Source: Phycisphaerae bacterium (GTDB lineage: Bacteria > Planctomycetota > Phycisphaerae > Sedimentisphaerales > Anaerobacaceae). Taken from it: a stretch of 53,446 nt of DNA. The notes below the pieces were generated by a model. The model worked only from the letters and a program-made list of their open reading frames with translations, made no database searches and was not told the DNA's origin. Each line of letters opens with the position of its first letter. The stretch's first letter is position 1. The position numbers and the translations under genes are program-made. The stretch spans positions 1-53,446 of the forward strand of contig JAIPFM010000186.1 of NCBI GenBank assembly GCA_021736645.1, given 5' to 3'. Shown one piece after another: positions 24,973 through 33,465 of this stretch.

Positions 24973-26064
24973 TTACTGGTCCTCCCAGCCGTCCGGTGGT
25001 TCGATGTCAATGGGCCAGGCCAGGGCCAGGTTGCCGCCCGGGCCGTATTGACTGGGCTCATCGCCTGGTCCCAGTCTGGATTTTCGAAGCTGATCTGAAA
25101 CAGTGACTTTTTGTGTATGGCCGTCCAGCATTACGAGATAGGAATGGCCTGCGTCCAGATTGCCCTTTGGTGGTCGGTGATACGTGGCAAAGTTATCGAA
25201 ACCACCGGTAGCGTCAGTGGTTTTTCCCGCCTCATCGATTTGAAATGTTGTCTTTATGGCCAGTGCAGGCAAACGTAGTGTGCCGGATACGGACCCGTGT
25301 CTGGCGATTGGAGCCCCGGTGTTTGAACTTCGTCCCCTTTTACTGCCTGTGGGGCGTCTGGAGCTGATTGGGGTTCTCAGCTCATTGGGATCTGACTGCC
25401 CCAGGATCACTCGCCAGGAATTCTCTTCGCCAAATGCGAAGACCTGAGACGGGCTGCGCGTGACTTGGGTCACGGTGTGCACTGGGGTGATTCTCATTGT
25501 GCGACGACTGATTGTCTTATCGGTTAGGGTGTTCCTTTTACCTGTCCTGATCTCTGTGCTGAAAAACGCATTCATGGAGTAGGTATACTGGGCTTCAAAA
25601 GGCACATTGGGATCATGAAAGCAGTATTCCAATGAGCAGGGATTGATGCAGCCCTGCTGGGTATTTGCCCTTTTGCCTGTCTTGCAGAGGAGCACTTCCG
25701 GATTGCTGATATAAGGTACGAGTGAACCGCGGAGTTCGGGGTGTTCCCTGATCAAGCTACTGTTGAGGCCTATGCGAGGATCGTGCCATCTGCAGCATTC
25801 CAGGTATTGCCAGTATGGCTCCGGCTTGAGGGTGAAGGATCGTGGCGCATGGTAGATGGTATTCGGTTCGGGAAAGCGGGCGTTGTGGTCTTGGGTATAG
25901 GTCTTCAGAATAATACCCATTTGTCGCAGGTTTGATTGACACACAGTCTCCAATGCCTGTTCCCTGACATATCTCAATACAGGCAGTGTGATGGCCATGA
26001 TGGCACTGATCACTGCGATCACGACCAGAAGTTCAATCAAAGTGAATCCTCTTTGTCTACACAT
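24973..26064 (-). CDS. Pseudopilin-like protein with type II secretion-type N-terminus
   Basis: 363 residues. The N-terminus RQRGFTLIELLVVIAVISAI is a prepilin leader with a G/F cleavage site and Glu+5, followed by a ~20-residue hydrophobic helix, then CQSNLRQMGIILKTYTQDHN..FP, the pattern of the large planctomycete/Lentisphaera pseudopilin-like families. Near the end, YHRPPKGNLDAGHSYLVMLDGH resembles the H-x(n)-DG motif of these proteins. Cleaved by a prepilin peptidase, it would sit in the inner membrane and project outwards. The role in these phyla is undefined: secretion, surface structure or none shown. It forms a minus-strand trio with a one-helix protein and a second pseudopilin, separated by 12 and 16 nt. 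Confidence 0.85.
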   Translation of the reverse strand: MCRQRGFTLIELLVVIAVISAIMAITLPVLRYVREQALETVCQSNLRQMGIILKTYTQDHNARFPEPNTIYHAPRSFTLKPEPYWQYLECCRWHDPRIGLNSSLIREHPELRGSLVPYISNPEVLLCKTGKRANTQQGCINPCSLEYCFHDPNVPFEAQYTYSMNAFFSTEIRTGKRNTLTDKTISRRTMRITPVHTVTQVTRSPSQVFAFGEENSWRVILGQSDPNELRTPISSRRPTGSKRGRSSNTGAPIARHGSVSGTLRLPALAIKTTFQIDEAGKTTDATGGFDNFATYHRPPKGNLDAGHSYLVMLDGHTQKVTVSDQLRKSRLGPGDEPSQYGPGGNLALAWPIDIEPPDGWEDQ

Positions 26065-26076
26065 CGATTTACCTTT

Positions 26077-26658
26077 CTATTCGGGCGTCTGGTACATGGG
26101 AGTCTGTCCCTTGTCGTTGGGCAGAGACAGGCTCGACAGTATTCCGCGACCCTGAGGGCTTGTAGCCGAGACCCAGGCGGCGTCCTTTTCGCGTTTGATC
26201 AGTCGATCCTGGCCCCACTGCCCGCTGCCTGTTTGGGCGGCCGTGCCGGATTGGGCGGCTGGTTTTTCCAGGAACCCAACAAACAGGTCCGATGTTTTAG
26301 GCTCGGGTACATGGCTGTACACGTGAGCCCTGACACCGGCTGGGCTTCCATCTGGGAGAGGGCCAGAAGGTGCCTTGATGGGCCCTGAGTTTTTACCAGA
26401 GGCGATGAAGAGTCGGCCCGTGTTTTGATCGTAGAACCACGCTTTCTTATCTGGTTTGAAGGGGTCTGGTGAGCCGGATCCGTAGTTCCAGGCAAGCACC
26501 ACCATTAAGAGCCCTACACTGACAATTGTGGCACTGTAAACCATGACGGGATTGTCATGAGTCCAGTCTCGAATGCGCATGTCTTCAAGGCGATATTGCC
26601 ATTGTTCAATTTTGTGGCGTAAAGCCCCGCTTAAAATGTCCAGGAAGTGAAATCCCAT
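26077..26658 (-). CDS. Single-pass membrane protein accompanying pseudopilins
   Basis: 193 residues. An N-terminal amphipathic, charged segment (HKIEQWQYRLEDMRIRDWTH) is followed by one transmembrane helix (about 45-60, SATIVSVGLLMVVLAWNYG) and a soluble domain beginning KKAWFYDQNTGRLFIASG. The rest is Pro/Gly/Ser-rich and poorly structured. I recall similar proteins of the form 'one helix plus KAWFYDxNTGxLF' next to prepilin-type genes in planctomycetes. It lies between two pseudopilin genes on the same strand with short gaps, so a joint function at the inner membrane is likely. No enzymatic motif is visible. Confidence 0.75.
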   Translation of the reverse strand: MGFHFLDILSGALRHKIEQWQYRLEDMRIRDWTHDNPVMVYSATIVSVGLLMVVLAWNYGSGSPDPFKPDKKAWFYDQNTGRLFIASGKNSGPIKAPSGPLPDGSPAGVRAHVYSHVPEPKTSDLFVGFLEKPAAQSGTAAQTGSGQWGQDRLIKREKDAAWVSATSPQGRGILSSLSLPNDKGQTPMYQTPE

Positions 26659-26674
26659 GGAGGGCTCCCATGTA

Positions 26675-27370
26675 TCATTTTGATGACATCACATGATCAA
26701 CCATTTTGTCCAGGTCTGAGTTGTTCAGAGATGCTTCATATGGATCGGCTATGTGGCCTTTGATTAGGTCCAGTGTGCGCGCGTCTTTCCAGCGATTATA
26801 CTCACAATGGCCATCGGCGAAGGACATGTTGCACCCATTGCGATGTCTGGCAGTCATGCCCTGCAGGCTTTGAGAGGGCGGCCATGACCAGGCACGCCAT
26901 TGCCAATGGTCTTTATTCCGTACCAAAGGCCAGAAGCAGCATTTCGCGCGAGGATCAATATCCACCAGGACAAGCATGCGGCTGCTGTTGGACACATGCT
27001 GAAGTACTTTGAATGGTTTGACAGTATCTCTTGACTTGCCTCCCATAGTGTTCGACAGGCCGTAAGACGCTTCGCCTTGTGTTGTCTCAAGGCCTTTGCA
27101 CAGAAACACTTCCTTAACATCCTCGACATAGGGGTGTAATTGTGAGGTAAACTCCTCCGGGTCACATAGGAGGTTTTCGTGATCAGTGGCGTATGTAATC
27201 CAGCCCATGGTGAGCTGCCGCTGATTGGCCAGGCAGTGGAGACTTTCGCCTTGTTTTTGTGCATGGGTCAAAGTGGGCAGCAGGATGGACATCATCAAAG
27301 AGATAATGGAAATGACGACCAGCAATTCAACGAGGGTAAACCCATTGAATTGACTGTGCAGGAATGACAT
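26675..27370 (-). CDS. Pseudopilin-like protein
   Basis: 231 residues from the ATG at 27370, chosen because it places the prepilin cleavage site (FNGFTLVELLVVISIISLMM) a few residues from the start; the frame stays open 192 nt upstream, but that stretch codes for an unlikely leader. After the helix come ILLPTLTHAQKQGESLHCLANQRQLTMGW, a conserved pattern in planctomycete prepilin-type proteins, then a globular domain and HRNGCNMSFADGHCEYNRW, the FxDGH motif shared by the family. First gene of the trio with the one-helix protein and the larger pseudopilin. Inner membrane after prepilin peptidase processing. Function unknown. Confidence 0.85.
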   Translation of the reverse strand: MSFLHSQFNGFTLVELLVVISIISLMMSILLPTLTHAQKQGESLHCLANQRQLTMGWITYATDHENLLCDPEEFTSQLHPYVEDVKEVFLCKGLETTQGEASYGLSNTMGGKSRDTVKPFKVLQHVSNSSRMLVLVDIDPRAKCCFWPLVRNKDHWQWRAWSWPPSQSLQGMTARHRNGCNMSFADGHCEYNRWKDARTLDLIKGHIADPYEASLNNSDLDKMVDHVMSSK

Positions 27371-27537
27371 GGCATCTCGTTTGGCATGGCCCACTGGATT
27401 CACCTCTCGACAATCTTCCCAGAACTCAGTTGACACTTTTTGTACCCTGATTATATAGTGCTTATCAGGATAAAAACATAACGTAATTTCTTGATTTTTG
27501 GCAGGGATATAGATTTTCAGATCAAGGAGGATCAGCA

Positions 27538-28062
27538 ATGCCCAGACCCAGGCCAGAGACATTTCAGAAGAAGCTTAGAGCCAAGGTGGACCGTTTCATT
27601 CGCTCATTGCCCCTGGGCAGGTTTGAAGGGCATTTTTCGCTGGAGTGGATTGCACCGGATCTGTTTCGGTATCATCCTGATGCGGCCGATCCGTTTCGGT
27701 ATGTGCGTGTGGACTCCCGTGGCAGCGTGCGCGAAATCATCCAGCCTCAGATCATGGAGACGGATGGAGGCAGTATCCCTCGTTTTGCGCAGATCATTCC
27801 GGGGTTGTCGCCCTGGGAGTACGGGCCCGCCTATCTGATTCACGACTGGGAGTTCGAGGCGTACGACCGCTCCAGGGAAGAGCCGGGTTTTGCGTTTGAC
27901 AAGACCTTTGAAGAGGTGAATCTCACCCTGGCAGAGGCCATCTGGACCCTCATGAAAGAGGGGTATGGCGATTGCCCCAGGCCCAAGACCTGCAAACACA
28001 ATGTGTACACCATCTACAGGGCCGTCATGTCCCCGATCGGACGCGAGATCTGGGAGCGGTAA
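27538..28062 (+). CDS. DUF1353-like protein
   Basis: 174 residues, no signal peptide. The core METDGGSIPRFAQIIPG followed by YGPAYLIHDWEFEAY matches the DUF1353 pattern (T-D-G-x-S-x-P-R ... aaxxHDwxy), a family met in phages and scattered in bacteria, with no established function. The segment CPRPKTCKHNVYTIYRAV at the C-terminus gives two extra Cys. A strong ribosome binding site, AAGGAGG at 27524-27530, sits 7 nt before the ATG. Its 5' end is divergent from the pseudopilin trio, and its 3' end faces the polysaccharide locus. No other phage-like gene is near, so a prophage remnant is not supported. Confidence 0.75.
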   Translation: MPRPRPETFQKKLRAKVDRFIRSLPLGRFEGHFSLEWIAPDLFRYHPDAADPFRYVRVDSRGSVREIIQPQIMETDGGSIPRFAQIIPGLSPWEYGPAYLIHDWEFEAYDRSREEPGFAFDKTFEEVNLTLAEAIWTLMKEGYGDCPRPKTCKHNVYTIYRAVMSPIGREIWER

Positions 28063-28227
28063 TGAAATTTCGGTCTATATAAGGATAAGCCCTTGAAGTG
28101 TCAAACGCCTCGCTGCCCAATGGGGACACCCTCTCAGATCCCACCAGTGGGACAGCCAGCCGAAAGAACGATTTATCAGGCAGGTGAGCTTGAAATTGGG
28201 GGAACTGGGTATTGGATGCAGGTTTGC

Positions 28228-29169
28228 CTAAGGTATTTGTTTAGCCGGGGTTCCCAGGCGTGCCAGGGCCTCATTGGGGTCAAGTTTTGGGATGATCTCT
28301 GCTGGAAGACGGGAGTCTGGTGAGCAGTTCCAGATGTGCTTCTCTGGATGGATCTGCACAAACTCACGAACCAGCTCAAACGAGGGCAGTGTGCGGTCTT
28401 CATAGGATTCTTCAATGTGCGTGGGCGCAGTTCTTGAGGTTTCATAGAAGCGTTTTTGGCTGTTGAGATCCATACCAAAGATATACAGCGAATCCACTCC
28501 GGACCCAAAAAGGACCTGCAAAGCATTGTAAACTACTGTGCTGGAGGAGAAGAGTCCCTTGCTGGGCGTCTTGGAATAGGCCATGTTGTGTGTCTTGTGT
28601 GTGAGATAATGGTCTGGATTCTGGCTGAAAAAGCTCAATGGCTTTTTGACTTTTTTGAAAGGTCGCCTGAGGTCGTCGTACAGATAGATCTCATTGGCCT
28701 GTGTCAGATCCAGGCCAATATGCGCTGCCCTGTGGATCAGGTGGTGCTGTGTGATGAACCGTTTTGAGCCCTTGATGGCCCTTACAAACAGTTCTTTTTG
28801 ACAGTCTACAAACACTGGATCGCACACGACATAGTAGTCCGGGACAAACCCGAATTGCTCAGCCAGGGCATATGAGCCATTCACACACGCGCAGCTTAGT
28901 CCTTTGAATTGCGAGGTATCTGTAATGGTCTTGACGGACGGGCCGGACGCAATGATGCAGGCTGTTTTGTCAGGGGCTTCAAGTTCGCATACGGGCTTGG
29001 CTGTGCAAATGTGCCGACCCTTCAAGGAAAAAGAGAAATGCCCATTGCTCAGAGTCTCCATCTTGAAAGTGGGGTCATATTTGCGATTATGCCAATAACC
29101 ACGTGGCTTGAGTAACCTGAAATAGAGTTTTCTAAGCATGTTAAAACTGTCCTTAAGTGCAGCCTTCAT
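28228..29169 (-). CDS. DUF115/WaaZ-like protein, probable envelope glycan function
   Basis: 313 residues, no transmembrane helix. The central ACIIASGPSVKTI, then CACVNGSYALAEQFGF and PDYYVVCDPVFV, match the Rossmann-like core (GPS and PDYxxxxDP motifs) of the DUF115 / lipopolysaccharide Kdo-transferase WaaZ-like / MptE-like group as I recall it. The later VDSLYIFGMDLNSQKRFYE is also typical. Members include sugar-transfer or pterin enzymes and many of unknown function. It opens the polysaccharide region, divergent from a methyltransferase gene, so transfer of a sugar to a lipid or glycan acceptor is the best guess. The catalytic reaction is not established by sequence. Confidence 0.6.
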   Translation of the reverse strand: MKAALKDSFNMLRKLYFRLLKPRGYWHNRKYDPTFKMETLSNGHFSFSLKGRHICTAKPVCELEAPDKTACIIASGPSVKTITDTSQFKGLSCACVNGSYALAEQFGFVPDYYVVCDPVFVDCQKELFVRAIKGSKRFITQHHLIHRAAHIGLDLTQANEIYLYDDLRRPFKKVKKPLSFFSQNPDHYLTHKTHNMAYSKTPSKGLFSSSTVVYNALQVLFGSGVDSLYIFGMDLNSQKRFYETSRTAPTHIEESYEDRTLPSFELVREFVQIHPEKHIWNCSPDSRLPAEIIPKLDPNEALARLGTPAKQIP

Positions 29170-29429
29170 GACGGGTCAATCTGCATAATCTACCCCAGGC
29201 CCATCTGAAAAGCAAGGATCAGGACTGATAACGCAGACACTGGCATCGATCGCTTTGTGCATGTGCCTGCCATAGGAGTTTTTTTGACTTGCGGGCCAAT
29301 AAGGATGTGATAGGATACCAAGAATCAAAGTCAGTCATATTCCTAGTCTGATCAGATTAAGAGATTTAAAATGCGTAATTGCAGTCATTTAAGTCAATGT
29401 GGTTGCGGCAGATATGGAGATGTACATCA

Positions 29430-30083
29430 GTGAGCATCGTGGATAATACCCTTCAGGCTGAATATCAGTCTGTTCATGCAAGTAAAACTTATGGTGTTTC
29501 AGGAAATAAGTTTACTCATCACATCCAGGTGCTAATTTCAGAATTAAGGCCCAAGTCGATATTGAATTATGGGTGTGGCCAGACCAGCCTTCATGAGGAT
29601 TTAGGGCTGTTTGGGGCCGATTTCTTTCGATATGATCCTGGCATTCCTGAGTTGTCAAAACTACCAGTGGGAAAGGCCGATTTTCTGATAAACACTGATG
29701 TTCTGGAGCATATTCCTGAGGGGAATCTTGACGAGGTACTTTCCAAAATGGCTTCAATTTCATCATTGGCCTTTTTCAATATTGCGACCAGACCGGCCAA
29801 GGAGTTCCTTTCCAATGGAAAGAATGCGCATTGTAACATTATGACAGCCTCTCAATGGAAAGAACGTTTGGCTAAGCATTTCCCTGAGGTACAACTTGTG
29901 TTTGACAGGCCGGCGCACCCCTGTGTGTTCTTGACATGGGACTCTCCCATGAAGGATGTCCTTGTGGCACTTTCCAACGCTCAAATCATGCAGAAGAAGC
30001 TAAAAAAGATGGAGAAGTCCATACCCCTGAAAATAAAGCATGAGTTTGTCAGGGCAAAGCGCAGATGGCTTAAGTTACAGTAA
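29430..30083 (+). CDS. Class I SAM-dependent methyltransferase-like protein
   Basis: 217 residues. SAM-binding motif I is seen as SILNYGCGQTSL near residue 40, followed by an acidic strand end (FRYDPGIPEL) and the post-motif LINTDVLEHIPEGNLDEVL, a common feature of Methyltransf_11/23 enzymes. The C-terminal ~50 residues are Lys/Arg-rich. GTG at 29430 is preferred (GGAG at 29416-29419, 10 nt upstream) over an ATG 51 nt earlier with no ribosome binding site. It starts the plus-strand run of polysaccharide genes. The substrate is likely a sugar or glycan in view of the context, but this is inference. Confidence 0.75.
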   Translation: MSIVDNTLQAEYQSVHASKTYGVSGNKFTHHIQVLISELRPKSILNYGCGQTSLHEDLGLFGADFFRYDPGIPELSKLPVGKADFLINTDVLEHIPEGNLDEVLSKMASISSLAFFNIATRPAKEFLSNGKNAHCNIMTASQWKERLAKHFPEVQLVFDRPAHPCVFLTWDSPMKDVLVALSNAQIMQKKLKKMEKSIPLKIKHEFVRAKRRWLKLQ

Positions 30084-30125
30084 ACCTGAGTACTCAGTGC
30101 TGGAAGAGTCTACACGATACATTCT

Positions 30126-31706
30126 ATGAGAGACAAATCTATCATTATAACCAGTGTCCTTATCCTGCTTTTAAGTACAACACTGGGAGTGTTTTTCAAT
30201 GACTGCATCGGCAATGATGCTGCAGCATATTATATTCCCATGATAGAGGCCTTTGGCGAGGGGCAATATGACATCGCTTTTAATCCTCTTATTCCACCAC
30301 TTGTGCCAACACTTGCAGGAGTTCTTGCTTGGTCGTTGCCGATTAGCGGATTTACTTCCTTGAAACTGGTCTCTGCTGTGTTTGTTTTGCTTGGTTTGGT
30401 GCCTGTTTATCGATTAGGCCGACGCCTTATGTCTGCGGAACAAGCCCAATGGGCCTGCCTCTTGTATGCGGTGTGTGCACAGGTCGTAAGATTTGGCATA
30501 ACCGCCCAATTGACGGCAGCGAAAATATTTTTTGTATTGTGGCTGCTTGATGGGTGCGTCAGTCTCTACGAAAACAGACGCATGAAAAATGTGATGTACA
30601 TGGGATTCGCTTTCGCAGGACTGGCTTTGTGCCGCACAGAAGGGGTATTATATGCTCCGTTGTGTCTGTTTGCCTTAGTCATCCCTTCTATTGTCCAAAA
30701 AGAACGACGTAGTACCGAGCTTTTTCTGCTAATTCGAAATGCAGGGCTAACAGCTCTGATCTGCTTGTCCGTCTGGAGTCCTTGGATCGCATATGAGTAT
30801 AAATCAACGGGATATGCAATTTTGGATAGTCGACAGATCATGCTTGTTGAGAAGATCAACTCTCTCACGAGTCCTGCTTCTAACAGTGAGACGCAGAAAG
30901 AAATTTCCTCTGAAGTGGAGGCGGGTAAAGTCGTCTATGCCCAGAGTTTTGGTGAGAAGTTTGTCGAAACCTTGGACGGATTCTATATGCCGTACATTCT
31001 GTTAACGTGTATGGGATTTGTTCGGCGTTATCAAACGAAGAAATTGAGTTACTACGAATTGTGGATTTTGGGTGCTGTTGTTCTGCATGTCACTATGATG
31101 TGGGCGGCTTCCAGTTTGGGCGGGGGCCCTGTCCTAAAAAGGTACATGTTCCCGGCCGCCTTATTTCTAATGCCCCATTCAGCACTTGGTTGGACAGTTC
31201 TCCAAGCTGCATTAACTAAGAAGATTCGTCTGTCTGCTGTAAGATCCGTCATGTCGATTATTCTTATTGTTGTGGTCTCGGTCTCTGTGGGAGATGGTTT
31301 GAAACAGGTCATTGATTCGTTTCGTGGGAAGTACCGGGTTGAGAAGGAGATGGGCCTATGGATACGCGAGTATGCAGAAGATTTGGATCGAAACATCACT
31401 CCTGAAACTGCAACTATGGGCATGTTCAAGGGACAATGGAGAGGTCGTTCCCTGATTATTGCCGCAGCATTTCCTCAGACAGCCTGCTGGGCTGGGGCAC
31501 AACATATCAAGGTGGAACGGAGGAAACAACAGAGTATGCAGGAACTCATGGAGTTTTGTCAGTCCTTTGGAGTGGATGTCCTCAAGGTTGACAAAGCGAT
31601 AAGAAAAAGCACAGTAGATTTTAATCCGAATCATCCGATGCTACAGATCGTCGAATGTCCCTGGAAAGGTACTGAAACAGAGCTTTATTTGTGCAGGTTT
31701 GAATAA
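30126..31706 (+). CDS. GT-C type membrane glycosyltransferase
   Basis: 526 residues, about 10-12 hydrophobic helices. The first periplasmic loop after helix 1 carries an acidic motif (FFNDCIGNDAAAYYIPM), as in the ArnT/PMT family (GT39/GT83) where Asp/Glu residues catalyse transfer from a polyprenyl-phosphate sugar. Helices follow with a LGLVPVYRLGRRL loop typical of this family, and a soluble C-terminal domain of ~150 residues. Likely transfers a sugar from a polyprenyl-phosphate carrier at the outer face of the inner membrane. It is followed by a dolichol-phosphate-mannose-synthase-like gene (31774) that could make such a donor; that gene is frameshifted here. Exact sugar and acceptor unknown. 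Confidence 0.8.
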   Translation: MRDKSIIITSVLILLLSTTLGVFFNDCIGNDAAAYYIPMIEAFGEGQYDIAFNPLIPPLVPTLAGVLAWSLPISGFTSLKLVSAVFVLLGLVPVYRLGRRLMSAEQAQWACLLYAVCAQVVRFGITAQLTAAKIFFVLWLLDGCVSLYENRRMKNVMYMGFAFAGLALCRTEGVLYAPLCLFALVIPSIVQKERRSTELFLLIRNAGLTALICLSVWSPWIAYEYKSTGYAILDSRQIMLVEKINSLTSPASNSETQKEISSEVEAGKVVYAQSFGEKFVETLDGFYMPYILLTCMGFVRRYQTKKLSYYELWILGAVVLHVTMMWAASSLGGGPVLKRYMFPAALFLMPHSALGWTVLQAALTKKIRLSAVRSVMSIILIVVVSVSVGDGLKQVIDSFRGKYRVEKEMGLWIREYAEDLDRNITPETATMGMFKGQWRGRSLIIAAAFPQTACWAGAQHIKVERRKQQSMQELMEFCQSFGVDVLKVDKAIRKSTVDFNPNHPMLQIVECPWKGTETELYLCRFE

Positions 31707-31773
31707 ATGATAATTGACTCCGTACTAGAGAAGGTTTACAAAGACATGATGTGTCAAAATATGAGAGAGACCA

Positions 31774-32662
31774 ATGGCTAATTGTGAATCAAACCTGACT
31801 GTCGTGATTCCAGCCTATAACGAGAGTGAGAATCTCCAAAACATTTTGCCAGAAACAATCAGGCACTGCAAACAGAAGGGATACGATTTAATTGTGGTGG
31901 ATGATGGCTCAAAGGATGCTACCCTTTACGTGTTAGAGCAGTTTCTCGATGAAGAGTGTCTTGAGGTTGTTAGGCATAAAAAAAAACCGAGGATATGGTG
32001 GTGCAATTAAGTCAGGTATTGAAAAGGTTCAAACAAAGTATGTTGTTACCATTGATGCAGACGGTCAGCATAGTCTTGAAGACATAGATGCATTGTATAT
32101 GAAAATCCTGGAAACGGATGCCGATATGATTATTGGATCCAGGCAAGGGCAAATGTCAGCCAGTAAGATACGAGGTGTGGGTAAGTGTATCATTCGTGGT
32201 GTGGCAAAAATGTTAATGCCTCTAGATATTTATGATATCAACTCCGGTATGAAGATGTGCAATGCTTCGATAGCCAAGGAATATATACATATGTGCCCCA
32301 ATGGCATGTCGTATAGTGATGTAATTGCTCTGCTATTCGTAAATGAAAATCGTCTGGTATATGAAGAGCCCATAATCATAAAACAAAGAGTGACAGGCAA
32401 AAGTACGATAAGTATTCATACGGCAGTTGAAACACTGCGAGAAATTGTGAATATTGTCATGATGTTCAATCCGTCAAAGATCTTCTTTCCAATTTCTACA
32501 ATCTTGTTTCTTTTAGGTCTGGGCTGGGGTCTCCCCATTGTCATTCAGGGAAGAGGCGTGAGTATTGGGTCAAGTCTACTTATTATTGTGGCACTCTTGA
32601 TTTTTCTTTTGGGGCTTCTTGCAGAACAACTTGCTGCGATCAGAAAGCGGCTCAACAAGTGA
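31774..32662 (+). pseudogene. Frameshifted polyprenyl-phosphate glycosyltransferase (GT2, DPM1-like)
   Basis: Two overlapping frames together encode one GT2 protein of ~295 residues. The first (31774-32010) gives LTVVIPAYNESENLQNIL and LIVVDDGSKDAT, then ends in nonsense after a run of nine A (31978-31986). The second, one frame off, continues exactly where the family requires, NRGYGGAIKSGIEK, TIDADGQH and GSRQGQ, and ends with two hydrophobic helices and LAEQLAAIRKRL. Removing one A from the run restores the full protein (H-K-K-N-R-G). The family makes polyprenyl-phosphate mannose or glucose, donors for GT-C enzymes such as the neighbour at 30126. Either a sequencing error, a true mutation, or a slippage-dependent switch. 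Confidence 0.85.
31978..31986 (+). repeat. A9 homopolymer at the glycosyltransferase frameshift
   Basis: Nine consecutive A after a CAT codon; eight would keep the GT2 frame. Runs of this length are slippage-prone in replication and transcription. Confidence 0.9.
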
Positions 32663-33089
32663 TTTATCCGTCTTGTTTAGCAATATGTGATGGCCAGCAA
32701 AGACCGCACAATCTTTATCGGAGTACCAACTTTCTGGCCGCATCTTTATTTTGTAAAAAATGGGCTATTTTGATGAAGCCCACTGTTCAGGAGATGGTTT
32801 TTCATGGATAGACTAGACATACTGTGATAAAATTTTACGCTGATTGTCTAGGTGTGAATCTCTTTGCTATTGAGGGCCGTTTTGTACTTTTCAGTGTCTT
32901 GCCTTACGTGGACGTTTATAACTCTTCCGAATGGCAGGTTTCGATAGCGGTGAGATTTTTATCGATTTGCTGCCGTTTTATAGATGGAGTTTTTTTATAG
33001 CGAATCATGGTTATTTCTGCTCGTATAGCAAGAACGGTATACATTATACCTGCTCTAGGGGGGGCTGAAAGGTCACTAGGTCTTTGAGA
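32663..33089. other. Intergenic stretch, no recognisable gene
   Basis: About 430 nt between the frameshifted glycosyltransferase and the transposase remnant. No frame carries a recognisable domain and all frames are broken by stops. It includes a G7 run near 33058-33064. Probably decayed sequence belonging to the same rearranged zone as the adjacent IS remnant. Confidence 0.5.
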
Positions 33090-33455
33090 CGTTTTGGTCG
33101 CAAATGATGTTGTCTTTCACGTTTCATTAGCGTGTAGCACGAGCCAAGCGGCGAGAACGCATCACCTGAGCTGTCAAAGATTCTCATAGGACTTCAAAAG
33201 GCACATATGGGCACTATGGGGTTCATGCTGAGGTGCTTGAAGATCACAAAGTACAGTGTTGCAGGACACCGTTCAACGCACTATGAAAGACAAAGGCATT
33301 CACTGCAAACACAAGAGAGTCAAAGTGGTTATGACCGATTCCAAACATGATAATCCCATTGCTCCGAATTACATAAAGCGTGATTTTTTTCAATAGTTCC
33401 GAATAAAAAGTGGCTTGGTGACATAGCCTGTATCTGGTCAATTTACAATGTAAGG
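33090..33455 (+). pseudogene. Degenerate IS3-family transposase (orfB) remnant
   Basis: No intact frame, but pieces in successive frames read like an IS3 orfB. DSHRTSKGTYGHYGVHAEVL (33176-33235) matches the H-x2-S-x-GTYG-x3-I-H-A-E-L region. Then, from about 33280, MKDKGIHCKHKR, VMTDSKHDNPIAPNYIKRDF and PNKKWLGDIACIWS match the R-L-M-x3-G-I, T-D-S-x-H-x-L-P-V-A-P-N and P-N-x-x-W-V-G-D-I-T-Y-I segments just before the DDE core. At least two frameshifts and internal stops occur, and the remainder of the catalytic domain is missing. The fragment ends immediately before the aminotransferase gene at 33466, so it marks a recombination scar at the left edge of the aminotransferase/GMC/GNAT trio. No terminal inverted repeats were identified. 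Confidence 0.7.
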
Positions 33456-33465
33456 TATTAGAATC

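Noticed and set aside
27538..28062. Prophage remnant
   Set aside because: A DUF1353-like gene alone, without other phage genes, integrase or att repeats, does not support a prophage.
28093..28323. Small open frame of 76 codons
   Set aside because: Overlaps the 3' end of the minus-strand DUF115/WaaZ-like gene, has no motif and no ribosome binding site.
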